A stretch of 64,000 bases of DNA from Planotetraspora kaengkrachanensis (GTDB lineage Bacteria > Actinomycetota > Actinomycetes > Streptosporangiales > Streptosporangiaceae), in contig NZ_BONV01000004.1 of NCBI RefSeq assembly GCF_016862895.1, positions 1-64,000 on the forward strand, read 5' to 3'. Numbering within the stretch: the first letter of the stretch is position 1; every line of letters begins with the position of its first letter. The translations under genes and the position numbers were made by a program. The notes beneath the pieces are model-generated. The model did no database searches, was not told the DNA's origin, and was given only the letters and a program-made list of their open reading frames with translations. Below, in pieces: positions 27,149-35,035 of the stretch.

Positions 27149-27610
27149 ATGAGCCCAAAGATCGCGACTACGGACACGGTCACCCGTGAGCAACTCCTTG
27201 AATTCCTGCGGGAACGGCACCGGGCGATCGTCATCACGACCCGGCGTGACGGTCATCCGCAGGCGTCGCCCGTCACCTGTGGCGTCGACGACGAGGGCAG
27301 GATCGTCGTCTCGACCTATCCCGAACGTGCCAAGACCCGCAACGCCCGCCGGTCCGCGCAGGTGAGCGTGGTCGTCCTGTCCGACGACTTCGACGGCCCG
27401 TGGGTCCAGGTGGACGGCACGGCCGAGGTGCTCGACATGCCCGAGGCCGTGGAGCCCTTGGTGGACTACTTCCGCTCGATCGCGGGCGAGCACCCCGACT
27501 GGGACGAGTACCGCACGGCCATGGCGCGCCAGGGCAAGTCCCTGCTCCGCATCACCCCCACCCGCTGGGGCCCGGTCGCCACGGGCGGCTTCCCCGCGCG
27601 CCTGGCGTAG
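27149..27610 (+). CDS. PPOX-class F420-dependent oxidoreductase
   Basis: A 153-residue split-barrel flavin/deazaflavin protein of the pyridoxamine-5'-phosphate oxidase-like class. Typical segments are LLEFLRERHRAIVITTRRDG, HPQASPVTCGVDDEGRIVVST and SVVVLSDDFDGPWVQVDG. In actinobacteria this subgroup often uses F420 to reduce small molecules; cofactor use here is inference. The frame extends upstream to 27026, but homology begins at the ATG at 27149. No strong ribosome-binding site is seen, so the gene may be leaderless. Confidence 0.8.
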   Translation: MSPKIATTDTVTREQLLEFLRERHRAIVITTRRDGHPQASPVTCGVDDEGRIVVSTYPERAKTRNARRSAQVSVVVLSDDFDGPWVQVDGTAEVLDMPEAVEPLVDYFRSIAGEHPDWDEYRTAMARQGKSLLRITPTRWGPVATGGFPARLA

Positions 27611-27736
27611 ATCCTCCGGTCCCTGCGCCGCTCCGGGGGCGGCATCGTGAACCTCCTCAGCCCCCGGAGCGTCCTCCTTACTGGCCGGTACACGGGCCTG
27701 TCCGGGTCGTGACCCGACGCGCGGAGAGGGGATGGG

Positions 27737-28948
27737 GTGCGGCTTCCGTCTGGCGTGGCGCGATCGGGGGGCCTGGCCGGTTATCACCGTGCCGAGCGGT
27801 ACCGGTCCGCGCGTGAGCGGATGGAATGGTCCCTCGCCCGCATCTTCCTGCTGTTCCGGCTGTTGCACGTCTTCCAGATGGCCGGGACCGCCGTGGACAT
27901 GCTCCATCGGCTCGACCCCGTGGCCGGGACCGCGATCCTGGCCATCGGCGGCGCCGAGACGGTCTGGCTGTTCGCCCGGATCGTCCGCAGGAGGGAGTAC
28001 GGCGGGAGCCTGACCGCCGGGGTCGACCTCGGCACCGGCGTCCTGATGCTGGTGATCGCCGGGATCGGCGCTCCTGCGACGGACCGGCCGGAGGCCCTGG
28101 CCCCGCTCGTCTTCTGGACGACCGACCAGATCAGCGGCGCGGCGCTGTCCAGAAACATGCGGATCCTCGTCGCGGGGACCGCCGCCGTCACCGTCCTCTA
28201 CCTCGGGGTGGTGCTGCTCGGAGATCCCGCCGAGGCGCTGGAGTCCACCACGATCATCGCGGCCAGCGGATTCGTGGTGCTCGCGGTGGTGGTCGAGCGC
28301 GGAACCGCCTATCTCCGGCGTACGGCCGCCGATCTGGCCGATCTCAGCCGCAGGGCGGCCGAGGAACGGGCCTACCTGCAGCTCGCCTCGGAGCTCCACA
28401 CCCACTGGGGCAACACCCTGTTCAAGATCGCGGCGCACGACTGCGCCCGCTCTGGCGAGTTCGACGAGCTCCGCGAGTCGGCGCGGGCCGACTACGCCCG
28501 CCTGCGCGCGTTCTTCGACACGGGCCTGGCCACCGACCGCACGTCCCTGCTGCGCATCCTGCACCGGGAGATCCTCGACGCCCGCGACAGACGCCTGATC
28601 GCCGAGCCGGTCATCTCGGAGAGCTTCCGCGAGTACGCCGCGACCGTGCCGGAGCGGCTGCAGTCGGTCTTCGCCGACGCCCTGCGCGCGGTCCTGCTGA
28701 ACGTCACCGACCACGCCCGTACGGACCACACCTACGTGCGCGCCGACATCCGGGGAGGCAGGGCCGCCGTCGCGGTCACCGATCACGGGCCGGGGTTTCC
28801 TGACCGGCCGGTCCTGGGCAGCCTCAGCGCGATCAGGTCCCGCCTCCGGTCGTTCGGCGGTGATCTGACCTGGCCTTCGACGCCGGGGGACACCAGGGTG
28901 ATCATCGAGTTCCCGCTGGCCGCGGTCGTCGCGGAGGGGGCGGGATGA
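27737..28948 (+). CDS. Degenerate membrane histidine kinase
   Basis: A 403-residue protein with about four to five membrane segments in residues 30-190, a short linker helix, a dimerisation region and a GHKL ATPase domain. The expected HisKA_3 phospho-acceptor motif (His followed by an acidic residue) reads ELHTHWGN (His221, His223), lacking the Asp/Glu after His. The N-box Asn (LLNVTDHA, Asn322) and the DHGPGF motif (Asp349) are present. The GTG at 27737 has GAGAGGGG upstream; an ATG at 27821 is an alternative. It overlaps the following response regulator (ATGA) and surely works with it. Confidence 0.7.
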   Translation: MRLPSGVARSGGLAGYHRAERYRSARERMEWSLARIFLLFRLLHVFQMAGTAVDMLHRLDPVAGTAILAIGGAETVWLFARIVRRREYGGSLTAGVDLGTGVLMLVIAGIGAPATDRPEALAPLVFWTTDQISGAALSRNMRILVAGTAAVTVLYLGVVLLGDPAEALESTTIIAASGFVVLAVVVERGTAYLRRTAADLADLSRRAAEERAYLQLASELHTHWGNTLFKIAAHDCARSGEFDELRESARADYARLRAFFDTGLATDRTSLLRILHREILDARDRRLIAEPVISESFREYAATVPERLQSVFADALRAVLLNVTDHARTDHTYVRADIRGGRAAVAVTDHGPGFPDRPVLGSLSAIRSRLRSFGGDLTWPSTPGDTRVIIEFPLAAVVAEGAG

Positions 28949-29823
28949 GCGCTCCCCTCGCCGTGGCCGTGGTCGACGCGCACGCCGCGATGCGCGACGC
29001 GATCGTCGAGGCACTGGACGCGGACACCCGGTTCGAGATCGTGCTCAAGACGTACGACATCGCGTCGCTGTCCGCCGCCACGGTGGAATTCGACGTCTGC
29101 CTGCTCGACATGACGGTCGAGGGCAGGCACGAGGACGCCGAGGTGCTGAGCCGGCGCCCCACCGTCGTCTGGACCGATCGCGTCGACTGGCAGATCCAGG
29201 TCAGGGCGCTCGCCCTGGGCGCATTGAGCGTGTTGCCGAGGGCGGCGGGACATCCCGGCAGTGTGGCCACGGCGCTGGCGCACGCGGGCGAGGGTGAGGC
29301 GCATCTGTCGCCGCAGCTCGCGTCGGCGCTCCTGGACGCCGCGGCCGCGGGGACGCTGGCCTGGTCCACGACGCAGGAGGCGCTGCTCACGGAGCTCGCG
29401 TTCGGCGCGCGCCCCGATGTCGCGGGCGCGCGCGCCGGGCTGCCTCCCGGCCACTTCGCCGCCGAGCGGGACACGATCGTCGCCGCCTGCCGTGCGCTGC
29501 CGCTCGAACGGCTGGACCCCCGGCACGTCGTCCCGGTCGCCCCCATGGAACGGCCCCACCTGATCGAGCGGCTGACCGAAAGGCAGATCCAGATCCTGGC
29601 GATGCTGGCCGACGGGTACAGCAGGTCCGCGGTGGCGGCCGAGCTGCACATCTCACCGAAGACGCTGGAGAGTCACCTCGCCAACGTCCTGGTGAAGATC
29701 CACGTCGCGCGAGCGTCCACGGCCGAGCGGCTCCTGCTCGCCATGTACTTCACCGAGCGGCATCGCAATCCCCACCGCCTGTGGGAGACCCGGATCGGGA
29801 GGCTGATCGCCGGTGAGGAGTGA
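28945..29823 (+). CDS. Atypical LuxR-type response regulator
   Basis: A 292-residue protein with an N-terminal receiver-like domain and a C-terminal LuxR helix-turn-helix (RLTERQIQILAMLADGYSRS, then KTLESHLANVLVKI). The receiver keeps a candidate phosphorylation Asp55 (CLLDMTV) but has only one of the two acidic pocket residues (VVDAHAAM). The conserved Lys is replaced by Arg (SVLPRAAG). Such receivers often signal without standard phosphorylation. The middle has a longer than usual Ala-rich linker. It is coupled to the degenerate kinase by a four-base overlap and ends at a clear terminator. Confidence 0.75.
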   Translation: MSAPLAVAVVDAHAAMRDAIVEALDADTRFEIVLKTYDIASLSAATVEFDVCLLDMTVEGRHEDAEVLSRRPTVVWTDRVDWQIQVRALALGALSVLPRAAGHPGSVATALAHAGEGEAHLSPQLASALLDAAAAGTLAWSTTQEALLTELAFGARPDVAGARAGLPPGHFAAERDTIVAACRALPLERLDPRHVVPVAPMERPHLIERLTERQIQILAMLADGYSRSAVAAELHISPKTLESHLANVLVKIHVARASTAERLLLAMYFTERHRNPHRLWETRIGRLIAGEE

Positions 29824-29825
29824 CG

Positions 29826-29850
29826 GGGGCCTATCGCAGAGGCCCCTTTT
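29826..29850 (+). terminator. Rho-independent terminator after the response regulator
   Basis: Stem GGGGCCT (29826-29832) pairs with AGGCCCC (29840-29846) around a 7-nt loop and is followed by TTTT. It ends the kinase/regulator operon. Confidence 0.8.
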
Positions 29851-30021
29851 GTGATCACAATGCCCTTTCGGCCCTTTCCGGGCCGATTAGGGGCTGGACC
29901 TCATGCGGGCGCGGCGGCACAGGCCGATCCTGGGTGAGCTGTGTTCGCCGTGCGGCCGGTGAACGGGACATCGCGAGAAAGAGGTAGAGAGATCGTCGGC
30001 GACACCCCTGGGGCGGGCTGA

Positions 30022-31278
30022 GTGATAGTCACGCTTGCGGCCTCGGCGGCTGTGGCGGGTCTCGTGATCTGCGGGATCATCGCGTTCGCGGCCAGCGAGA
30101 ACAGGGGCGTCCAATACGCGCGGGGCATGGAACGGCGGACGCCGCCGCGCGGGCCGGGCGTAGAGGGCGGCGGGTCCGTGCCTGGCGGTGCCGGCGGGGC
30201 TCACCCGGCAGGGCCCACGGCGGCGGGCGGCGACGTCGAGGCCCCGGAGGACCCCAGGCCCGGCGAGACCGGGTTCGACGACCCCCTGTCCGACGAGCCT
30301 CTGTCCGACAAGCCTCTGCCCGACGACGCTTCGGGGCCGGACGCCCCCGACGGGGCGGCCCACACCGGCGACACCGGCGACACCGGCGACGCGGATGACA
30401 CCGACAACGCTGGCGGCGACGGCTCGGCGGGGCGCCACGACTGGTCCGGCCTGCCGCTGGCCCCGCTGGTCGCCTCACCCCGCCCGGCGCCGGACGACGG
30501 CGTTCCCCGGCGAGGCCCCGACGTGATCGGCCGGCGGGCCCCGCGTCCGGGGCCGGGCGCGCGGCCACACCCCGTGCCCCTGGTGAAGTTCGATGCGGCC
30601 GGCCGTACGAACGCGGGGAACCTGGGTGAGAACGCGGACGGGTACCTCATCCAGGAACAGCTGATCGCGATGGCCGACGGGATCACCCGGGCGACGGAGA
30701 GCCGCTGGGCGTCGGCCCTCGCTCTCGGAGCGGTCGTGGCCGACCAGGCGGGGGACACGCTCGATCCCCGGCAGGCGCTCCGCGACAGCCTGGAGTTCGC
30801 CAACGCCACCCTTCGGGGGAAGGGGGAGGAGATCCCCGAACTGGCCGGGATGGCGACCACCCTCGACGTGGTGATGCTCGCCGAGGTCGTCGGCGGGTGG
30901 GCGCTGGTCTCCGCGCACGTCGGCAGCGGGAGCATCTTCCTGTTCACCGCGCCCGACGAGGGCGAGATGCTGACGACCCCGCACTCCGTGGGGCTGGACC
31001 CGATCGTCCGGGCCGTCGGCGCGACCGAACGGGTGGCCGGTGACGTGGAGACCACGGTCGTGCGGCCGGGGGCGCTGGTGGTGCTCGCCTCCAACGGCCT
31101 GACGGGAGTGTTGTCGTTCCCCGAGATCCAGGCGGTCGTCGGCCGGTATTTCCACGCCGCCCCGCAGGCGTGCGCGGAGGTCCTGCTCCGGACGGCCTAC
31201 CGCCACGGCCCGAAGGACGATGTGACGGTGGTCGTGGCCCGCGTGGTCAGGGTGACCGGGTACGTGTGGGGCTCGTGA
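30022..31278 (+). CDS. Membrane-anchored PP2C-like phosphatase domain protein
   Basis: A 418-residue protein. One N-terminal membrane helix (residues 3-24) is followed by about 160 residues of disordered Asp/Pro/Gly-rich linker with short repeats (DEPLSDKPLPDD, TGDTGDTGDAD). A PP2C-type domain then runs from about 185 to 410 (GRTNAGNLGENADGYLI, IAMADGIT, GMATTLDVVML, and GPKDDVTVVVARV at the end). Catalytic metal residues appear only partly conserved. The domain is probably cytosolic, removing phosphate from Ser/Thr proteins or sensing. The start is GTG with GGGGCGGG upstream. The tail overlaps the convergent response regulator by 32 bp. Confidence 0.72.
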   Translation: MIVTLAASAAVAGLVICGIIAFAASENRGVQYARGMERRTPPRGPGVEGGGSVPGGAGGAHPAGPTAAGGDVEAPEDPRPGETGFDDPLSDEPLSDKPLPDDASGPDAPDGAAHTGDTGDTGDADDTDNAGGDGSAGRHDWSGLPLAPLVASPRPAPDDGVPRRGPDVIGRRAPRPGPGARPHPVPLVKFDAAGRTNAGNLGENADGYLIQEQLIAMADGITRATESRWASALALGAVVADQAGDTLDPRQALRDSLEFANATLRGKGEEIPELAGMATTLDVVMLAEVVGGWALVSAHVGSGSIFLFTAPDEGEMLTTPHSVGLDPIVRAVGATERVAGDVETTVVRPGALVVLASNGLTGVLSFPEIQAVVGRYFHAAPQACAEVLLRTAYRHGPKDDVTVVVARVVRVTGYVWGS

Positions 31279-31945
31279 CCCCGGAGGAGGTCTCCGGCTC
31301 CACCAGATCGGCCTCGTAGGCCACGATCGCGGCCTGGACGCGGTTGCCGACTCCGAGGTGGGCGAGGATGGCGCTCACGTGGGCCTTGACGGTCCCCTCG
31401 ACCAGATGGAGCCGTGTGCCGATCTGGGCGTTGGACAGGCCCGCGCCCAGGAGGGCGAGCACGTCGCGCTCGCGTGGTGTCAGGCCTTCCGCCCGGGACC
31501 GCGCGTCGGCCGCCCGGCGCATCCGCCCCCGATCGAGCCGGGTGATCACCCGGTGGGCCACCTCGGGCGACAGATACGCGGCGCCGCCCGCCACCGCACG
31601 GACCCCGGCGATCAGCTCCCGCGGATCGCCGGACTTGAGGAGGAATCCGCCAGCCCCCTCGCCCAGCGCGCGGGCGATGTACTCGTCCTCGCCGAACGTC
31701 GTCAGCATCACCACCCCCGTGTCCGGCGCCGCGCGGCGGATCTCGGCCGCGGCGGCGAGCCCGTCGAGGCCGGGCATGCGGATGTCGAGAAGTGCCACGT
31801 CGGGCCGGCACGCGAGCGTGAGTTGGACGGCCTCACGTCCGTCGCCCGCCTCGGCCACGACCTCGATCTCCGGATCCGTGGCCAGGATCGCCCGGACTCC
31901 GGCCCTGATCATCGCCTCGTCGTCGGCCAGAACCACCTTGATCAT
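31247..31945 (-). CDS. NarL/LuxR-family response regulator
   Basis: A 232-residue regulator with a complete receiver: acidic pair ADDE near the start, phospho-acceptor in VALLDIRMPG, Thr in VVMLTTFGED and Lys in GFLLKSG. A LuxR helix-turn-helix follows (GLTPRERDVLALLGAGLSN, then GTVKAHVSAILAHLG). The ATG at 31945 is chosen; a GTG four codons earlier is possible. It lies directly after the frameshifted histidine kinase on the same strand, so these two were a working pair, at least ancestrally. Confidence 0.88.
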   Translation of the reverse strand: MIKVVLADDEAMIRAGVRAILATDPEIEVVAEAGDGREAVQLTLACRPDVALLDIRMPGLDGLAAAAEIRRAAPDTGVVMLTTFGEDEYIARALGEGAGGFLLKSGDPRELIAGVRAVAGGAAYLSPEVAHRVITRLDRGRMRRAADARSRAEGLTPRERDVLALLGAGLSNAQIGTRLHLVEGTVKAHVSAILAHLGVGNRVQAAIVAYEADLVEPETSSGVTSPTRTRSP

Positions 31946-31957
31946 TGCTGATCCCAC

Positions 31958-33164
31958 CTACTCGCTGTCGTACGGCAGGCGGGCGACCACCTCGAACCTG
32001 CCGTCCCTCGGTCCGGCGTGGAAGGAGCCGCCCGCCAGCCGTACCCGCTCGCGGAGGCCGACCAGGCCGGTGCCGTCACCGATCGCGGCCGTCTGCGCGG
32101 GATTGGAGACCGACACGGTCACGGAACCGGGATCCTGCTCGACGACCACGGAAACGGGCGCCCCGGGAGCGTGCCTGGCGGCGTTCGTGATGGCCTCCTG
32201 CACGACGCGGTACGCCGCGTTGCGCGCCAGCGAACGCTCCCAGTGGTCGTCGGTCGCCGGCCTGCCACGAGAGCGAGGAGGCGTCCGTCAACTCGACCGG
32301 CATCCCCGAGGCCCTCACCCGCTCGACCAGTGCCGAGATGTTCTCGTGGTGCGGGCCGAGCGGTGGCGGCTCGCCGTCCTCTCTGAGCATCCCGATCGCC
32401 TGGCGGAGCCGTTCCGTCGTCGCTGCCGCCGCCTGGCGCAGCGAGGCCGCCGAGGCCCGATGCCGGTCGTCGAGATCGGGTGCCATCTCCAGCGCGCCGG
32501 CGCGCAGCGCGATGAGCGCGAGTTCGTGTCCGAGCGAGTCGTGCATGTCCCCGGCGATGCGGGCCCGCTCGCGGAGCCTGGCCTGATCGGCCACCATGTG
32601 CCGCTCGCGGTCGCGCCGCTCGACCCGCCTCCGGACGTGGCGTCCCACCGCCCACGGCAGCAGGCTGCTGATGAGCACACCCGAGAGGATCGGGACCCAG
32701 ACGGTCTCCTGCGGAACGGGACCGGAGGATGCGACGAGCGCGACGGCGCCCCCGACACCGAAGATCAAGCCGAAGATCCGCAGGGCGGCGCGCGGCCGGT
32801 CCATCCGCCGTCCGGCCAGGTAGCTGAGGGCCACGATCGCGAGCGTGAACCCGTTCACGGGTCCCACCTTCACGATGGTGCCCAACTGCCAGAGCTGGAC
32901 GGTGGCCAGCGACTCCGTCGCCCGCCACGGCCCCATGACGAGGACGACCACCATGGCGGCGAGGGGCGCCGCCCGGCTGACCAGAACGGCGGCCGTGACG
33001 ACGGACATGCCCGCCAGCACGACGAGGACCAGCGTGTTGCCGGCCAGCGGTTCCCAGGCGTAGGGGTCGCGGGGCGGGAGCACGATCGGCAGGCACAACA
33101 CGGCCCAGAGGAGGAGGTCGGCGAGGATCTCCCGGCTGTTCGCCCGGCGAATCCATCGCGTCAT
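31958..33164 (-). pseudogene. Frameshifted sensor histidine kinase
   Basis: Two overlapping reading frames together make one kinase of about 400 residues. The first (start 33164) has several membrane helices, the HisKA_3 motif AGDMHDSLGHELALIA and helices up to DASSLSWQAG. It then runs into nonsense. The second frame, from about 32260 leftward, supplies DHWERSLARNAAYRVV, the N-box QEAITNAARHA and the G-box GDGTGLVGLRERV to the stop at 31958. Skipping one base in the GCGACC stretch near 32255-32262 restores a continuous protein. It may be a true one-base insertion or a sequencing error. It precedes its response regulator by 12 bp. Confidence 0.8.
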
Positions 33165-33298
33165 GATCTCGACGCTACAAGCCGGGACGCGGGCCGCCCT
33201 CCTCCGTGAGGACCACCCGGCCCCTGCCGAAGGTGGGGGGTGGGCGGTGCCGTTCGTCCGCGGCGCCGGGCAGGCCGTCGTCCGTAGCGTCGGTCATC

Positions 33299-33922
33299 AT
33301 GACCGATGCGATCCTCGACCTGCTCGGACAGGTCATGACGTCCCCCTGGGTCTACCTCGCGCTCTTCGCGGTCGCGTTGGTCGACGGGTTCTTCCCCGCG
33401 GTGCCCAGCGAAACGGCGGTCATCACCGCCGGCGTCTTCGCCGCGACCGGCCGGCCCGAGGCGGTCTTCGTGATCGCCGTGGCGGCGCTCGGCGCGTTCG
33501 CCCGGGACCACGTCTCCTATCTCCTCGGTCGGGCGGGTGGGCGCCGGATGCTCAGGCGGTTCGGGCCCGGCACTCGGGGCCGCGCCGCCTTCGAGTGGGC
33601 CGAACGTGCGCTCGCGGAGCGCGGCGGCCTGCTGCTCGTGGTCGCGCGTTACATCCCCGGCGGACGCACGGCGGCGACGCTGACCGCCGGCGGCGCCGGG
33701 TATCCGCTGCGGCGGTTCTCGCTCTTCGACGCCGTCGCCGCGGTCTCGTGGGCGGTGTACTCCACGCTGATCGGGGTCGTCGGCGGCATGGCCTTCGAGG
33801 ACGATCCGTTCAAGGGACTGCTGCTCGGCCTCGGCATCGCGATCACTGTCACGGTCGCCACCGAGGTGGGCCGGCACCTGCGCGGGCGGGCCGCCAGGCG
33901 GCAGGTGCCGGCTGATCTCTAG
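33299..33922 (+). CDS. DedA family membrane protein
   Basis: A 207-residue membrane protein of the DedA/VTT family, linked to lipid scrambling (undecaprenyl-phosphate or phosphatidylethanolamine recycling) and membrane homeostasis. Visible features are an acidic residue in the first helix region (VDGFFPAVPSE), the FARDHVSYLLGRAGG motif and the re-entrant loop signature VARYIPGGRTAATLTAGG with its conserved Arg residues. The ATG at 33299 is chosen since the upstream frame is low-complexity. Its stop overlaps that of the convergent hydrolase by four bases. Confidence 0.88.
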   Translation: MTDAILDLLGQVMTSPWVYLALFAVALVDGFFPAVPSETAVITAGVFAATGRPEAVFVIAVAALGAFARDHVSYLLGRAGGRRMLRRFGPGTRGRAAFEWAERALAERGGLLLVVARYIPGGRTAATLTAGGAGYPLRRFSLFDAVAAVSWAVYSTLIGVVGGMAFEDDPFKGLLLGLGIAITVTVATEVGRHLRGRAARRQVPADL

Positions 33923-34839
33923 GCGTGGGGGCAGGTGTCGCGGTACTCCTGGATCGCGGTGCTCCTCGGCGCCGGGCAGAGGAACTGGTCATAGCGGGTG
34001 TCGTTGTCGATGAAGCGCTTCATCCACGAGATCATGTACTTCGCCATCGTGGTGTTCGACGTCTGTGGGAAGAAGTGCGAGGCGCCGTTGAGTTCCATGT
34101 ACGCCTTCTCCGACGACGCCGGGATGCTGTTGTAGAACGGCTCCGAGTGCGACGCCACCGGGGCGACGGTGTCCGACTCGCCCCCGATGATCATCGTCGG
34201 GACGCGGACCCCCGACCAGCTCTTGGTCAGGTTCCACGGCGCGAGCGGGATGGCCGCCTGCAGCGACGGACGTGAGGCCGCGGCCTCCAGCGTGCCGCCT
34301 CCGCCCATCGAGTGGCCCGCGACGGCGAGCCTGCTCGAGTCGATCCTGCTGCGCACCGAACTCGACTGCACGAGGTAGTCGAGCGCCGCCAGGAGCTGGC
34401 GGCCCCGGCTGTCCGGCTGGTCGTAGATGGAGTCGGTCTCGATGCCGATGACCACGAAGCCCTGCGAGGCCAGGCGGGGACCGAGCCAGCTGAGACTCGA
34501 CCACCTCGCGGTGAACCCTGGGGAGATCGCGATGGCGCCGAAGGTCCCCTGGCTCGTGTCGGTCGGGTAGTAGATGGTGCCGCCGCCGAATCCGGTGACG
34601 AGCGAGGAGACCGAGGTCTGCGCGGTGGCGAACGGGCCGCGGGAGGCCTCGATGCTCGCGTTGGTGGGAGCGGGGCCGCGCTCGTACGGGTTGTCCGCGG
34701 CCTGGGCGCCGGTGCCGAAGGCGACGCTGCCCACGGCCATGGAGACCGCCAGGCCGACGGCGGCGACCAGCCGGGCGGCGCGGGGACGCCGGGTGGGAGA
34801 GGGGGTGACGGGACGGGAGGGGATCATCCGTGGCTGCAC
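33919..34839 (-). CDS. Secreted polyester hydrolase (cutinase / PETase-like)
   Basis: An exported alpha/beta hydrolase of 306 residues closely resembling the Thermobifida cutinase/PET hydrolase family. A basic, hydrophobic signal peptide ends near AQA-ADNPYERGP. The mature start NPYERGPAPTNASIEASRGP, the strand GFGGGTIYYP and the tail RFIDNDTRYDQFLCP are family hallmarks. The catalytic triad is Ser177 (GHSMGGGG), Asp223 (ESDTVAPV) and His255 (GASHFFP). The oxyanion-hole residues are Phe109 and Met178, the aromatic clamp Trp is in APWNLTKSW, and Cys288 and Cys303 form the C-terminal disulfide pair. The GTG start has AGGGAG upstream. It likely cleaves cutin-like or synthetic polyesters outside the cell. 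Confidence 0.9.
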   Translation of the reverse strand: MQPRMIPSRPVTPSPTRRPRAARLVAAVGLAVSMAVGSVAFGTGAQAADNPYERGPAPTNASIEASRGPFATAQTSVSSLVTGFGGGTIYYPTDTSQGTFGAIAISPGFTARWSSLSWLGPRLASQGFVVIGIETDSIYDQPDSRGRQLLAALDYLVQSSSVRSRIDSSRLAVAGHSMGGGGTLEAAASRPSLQAAIPLAPWNLTKSWSGVRVPTMIIGGESDTVAPVASHSEPFYNSIPASSEKAYMELNGASHFFPQTSNTTMAKYMISWMKRFIDNDTRYDQFLCPAPRSTAIQEYRDTCPHA

Positions 34840-35035
34840 GTTGCTGTGCTCCCTGCGGTAAATGGGGAGCCACGCAGGCGGCCGTCCGGTTCAGTGCGCT
34901 GGACGGCTGGCGCCGGGTGGGGGTTCCCGCTGGCTGCTGACCGTCGCCATTGTTCGGTCGCCGTGCCGCCCCGGCATCGGCGAAATCACGTGCCTTGTCA
35001 CGACTCGGTGAGCTGACCCGGTGTGGTGGCACGGG

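Noticed and set aside
32119-33156. Alternative frame over the histidine kinase
   Set aside because: Low-complexity Arg/Pro/Gly sequence; the kinase motifs are in the two frames described as the frameshifted gene.
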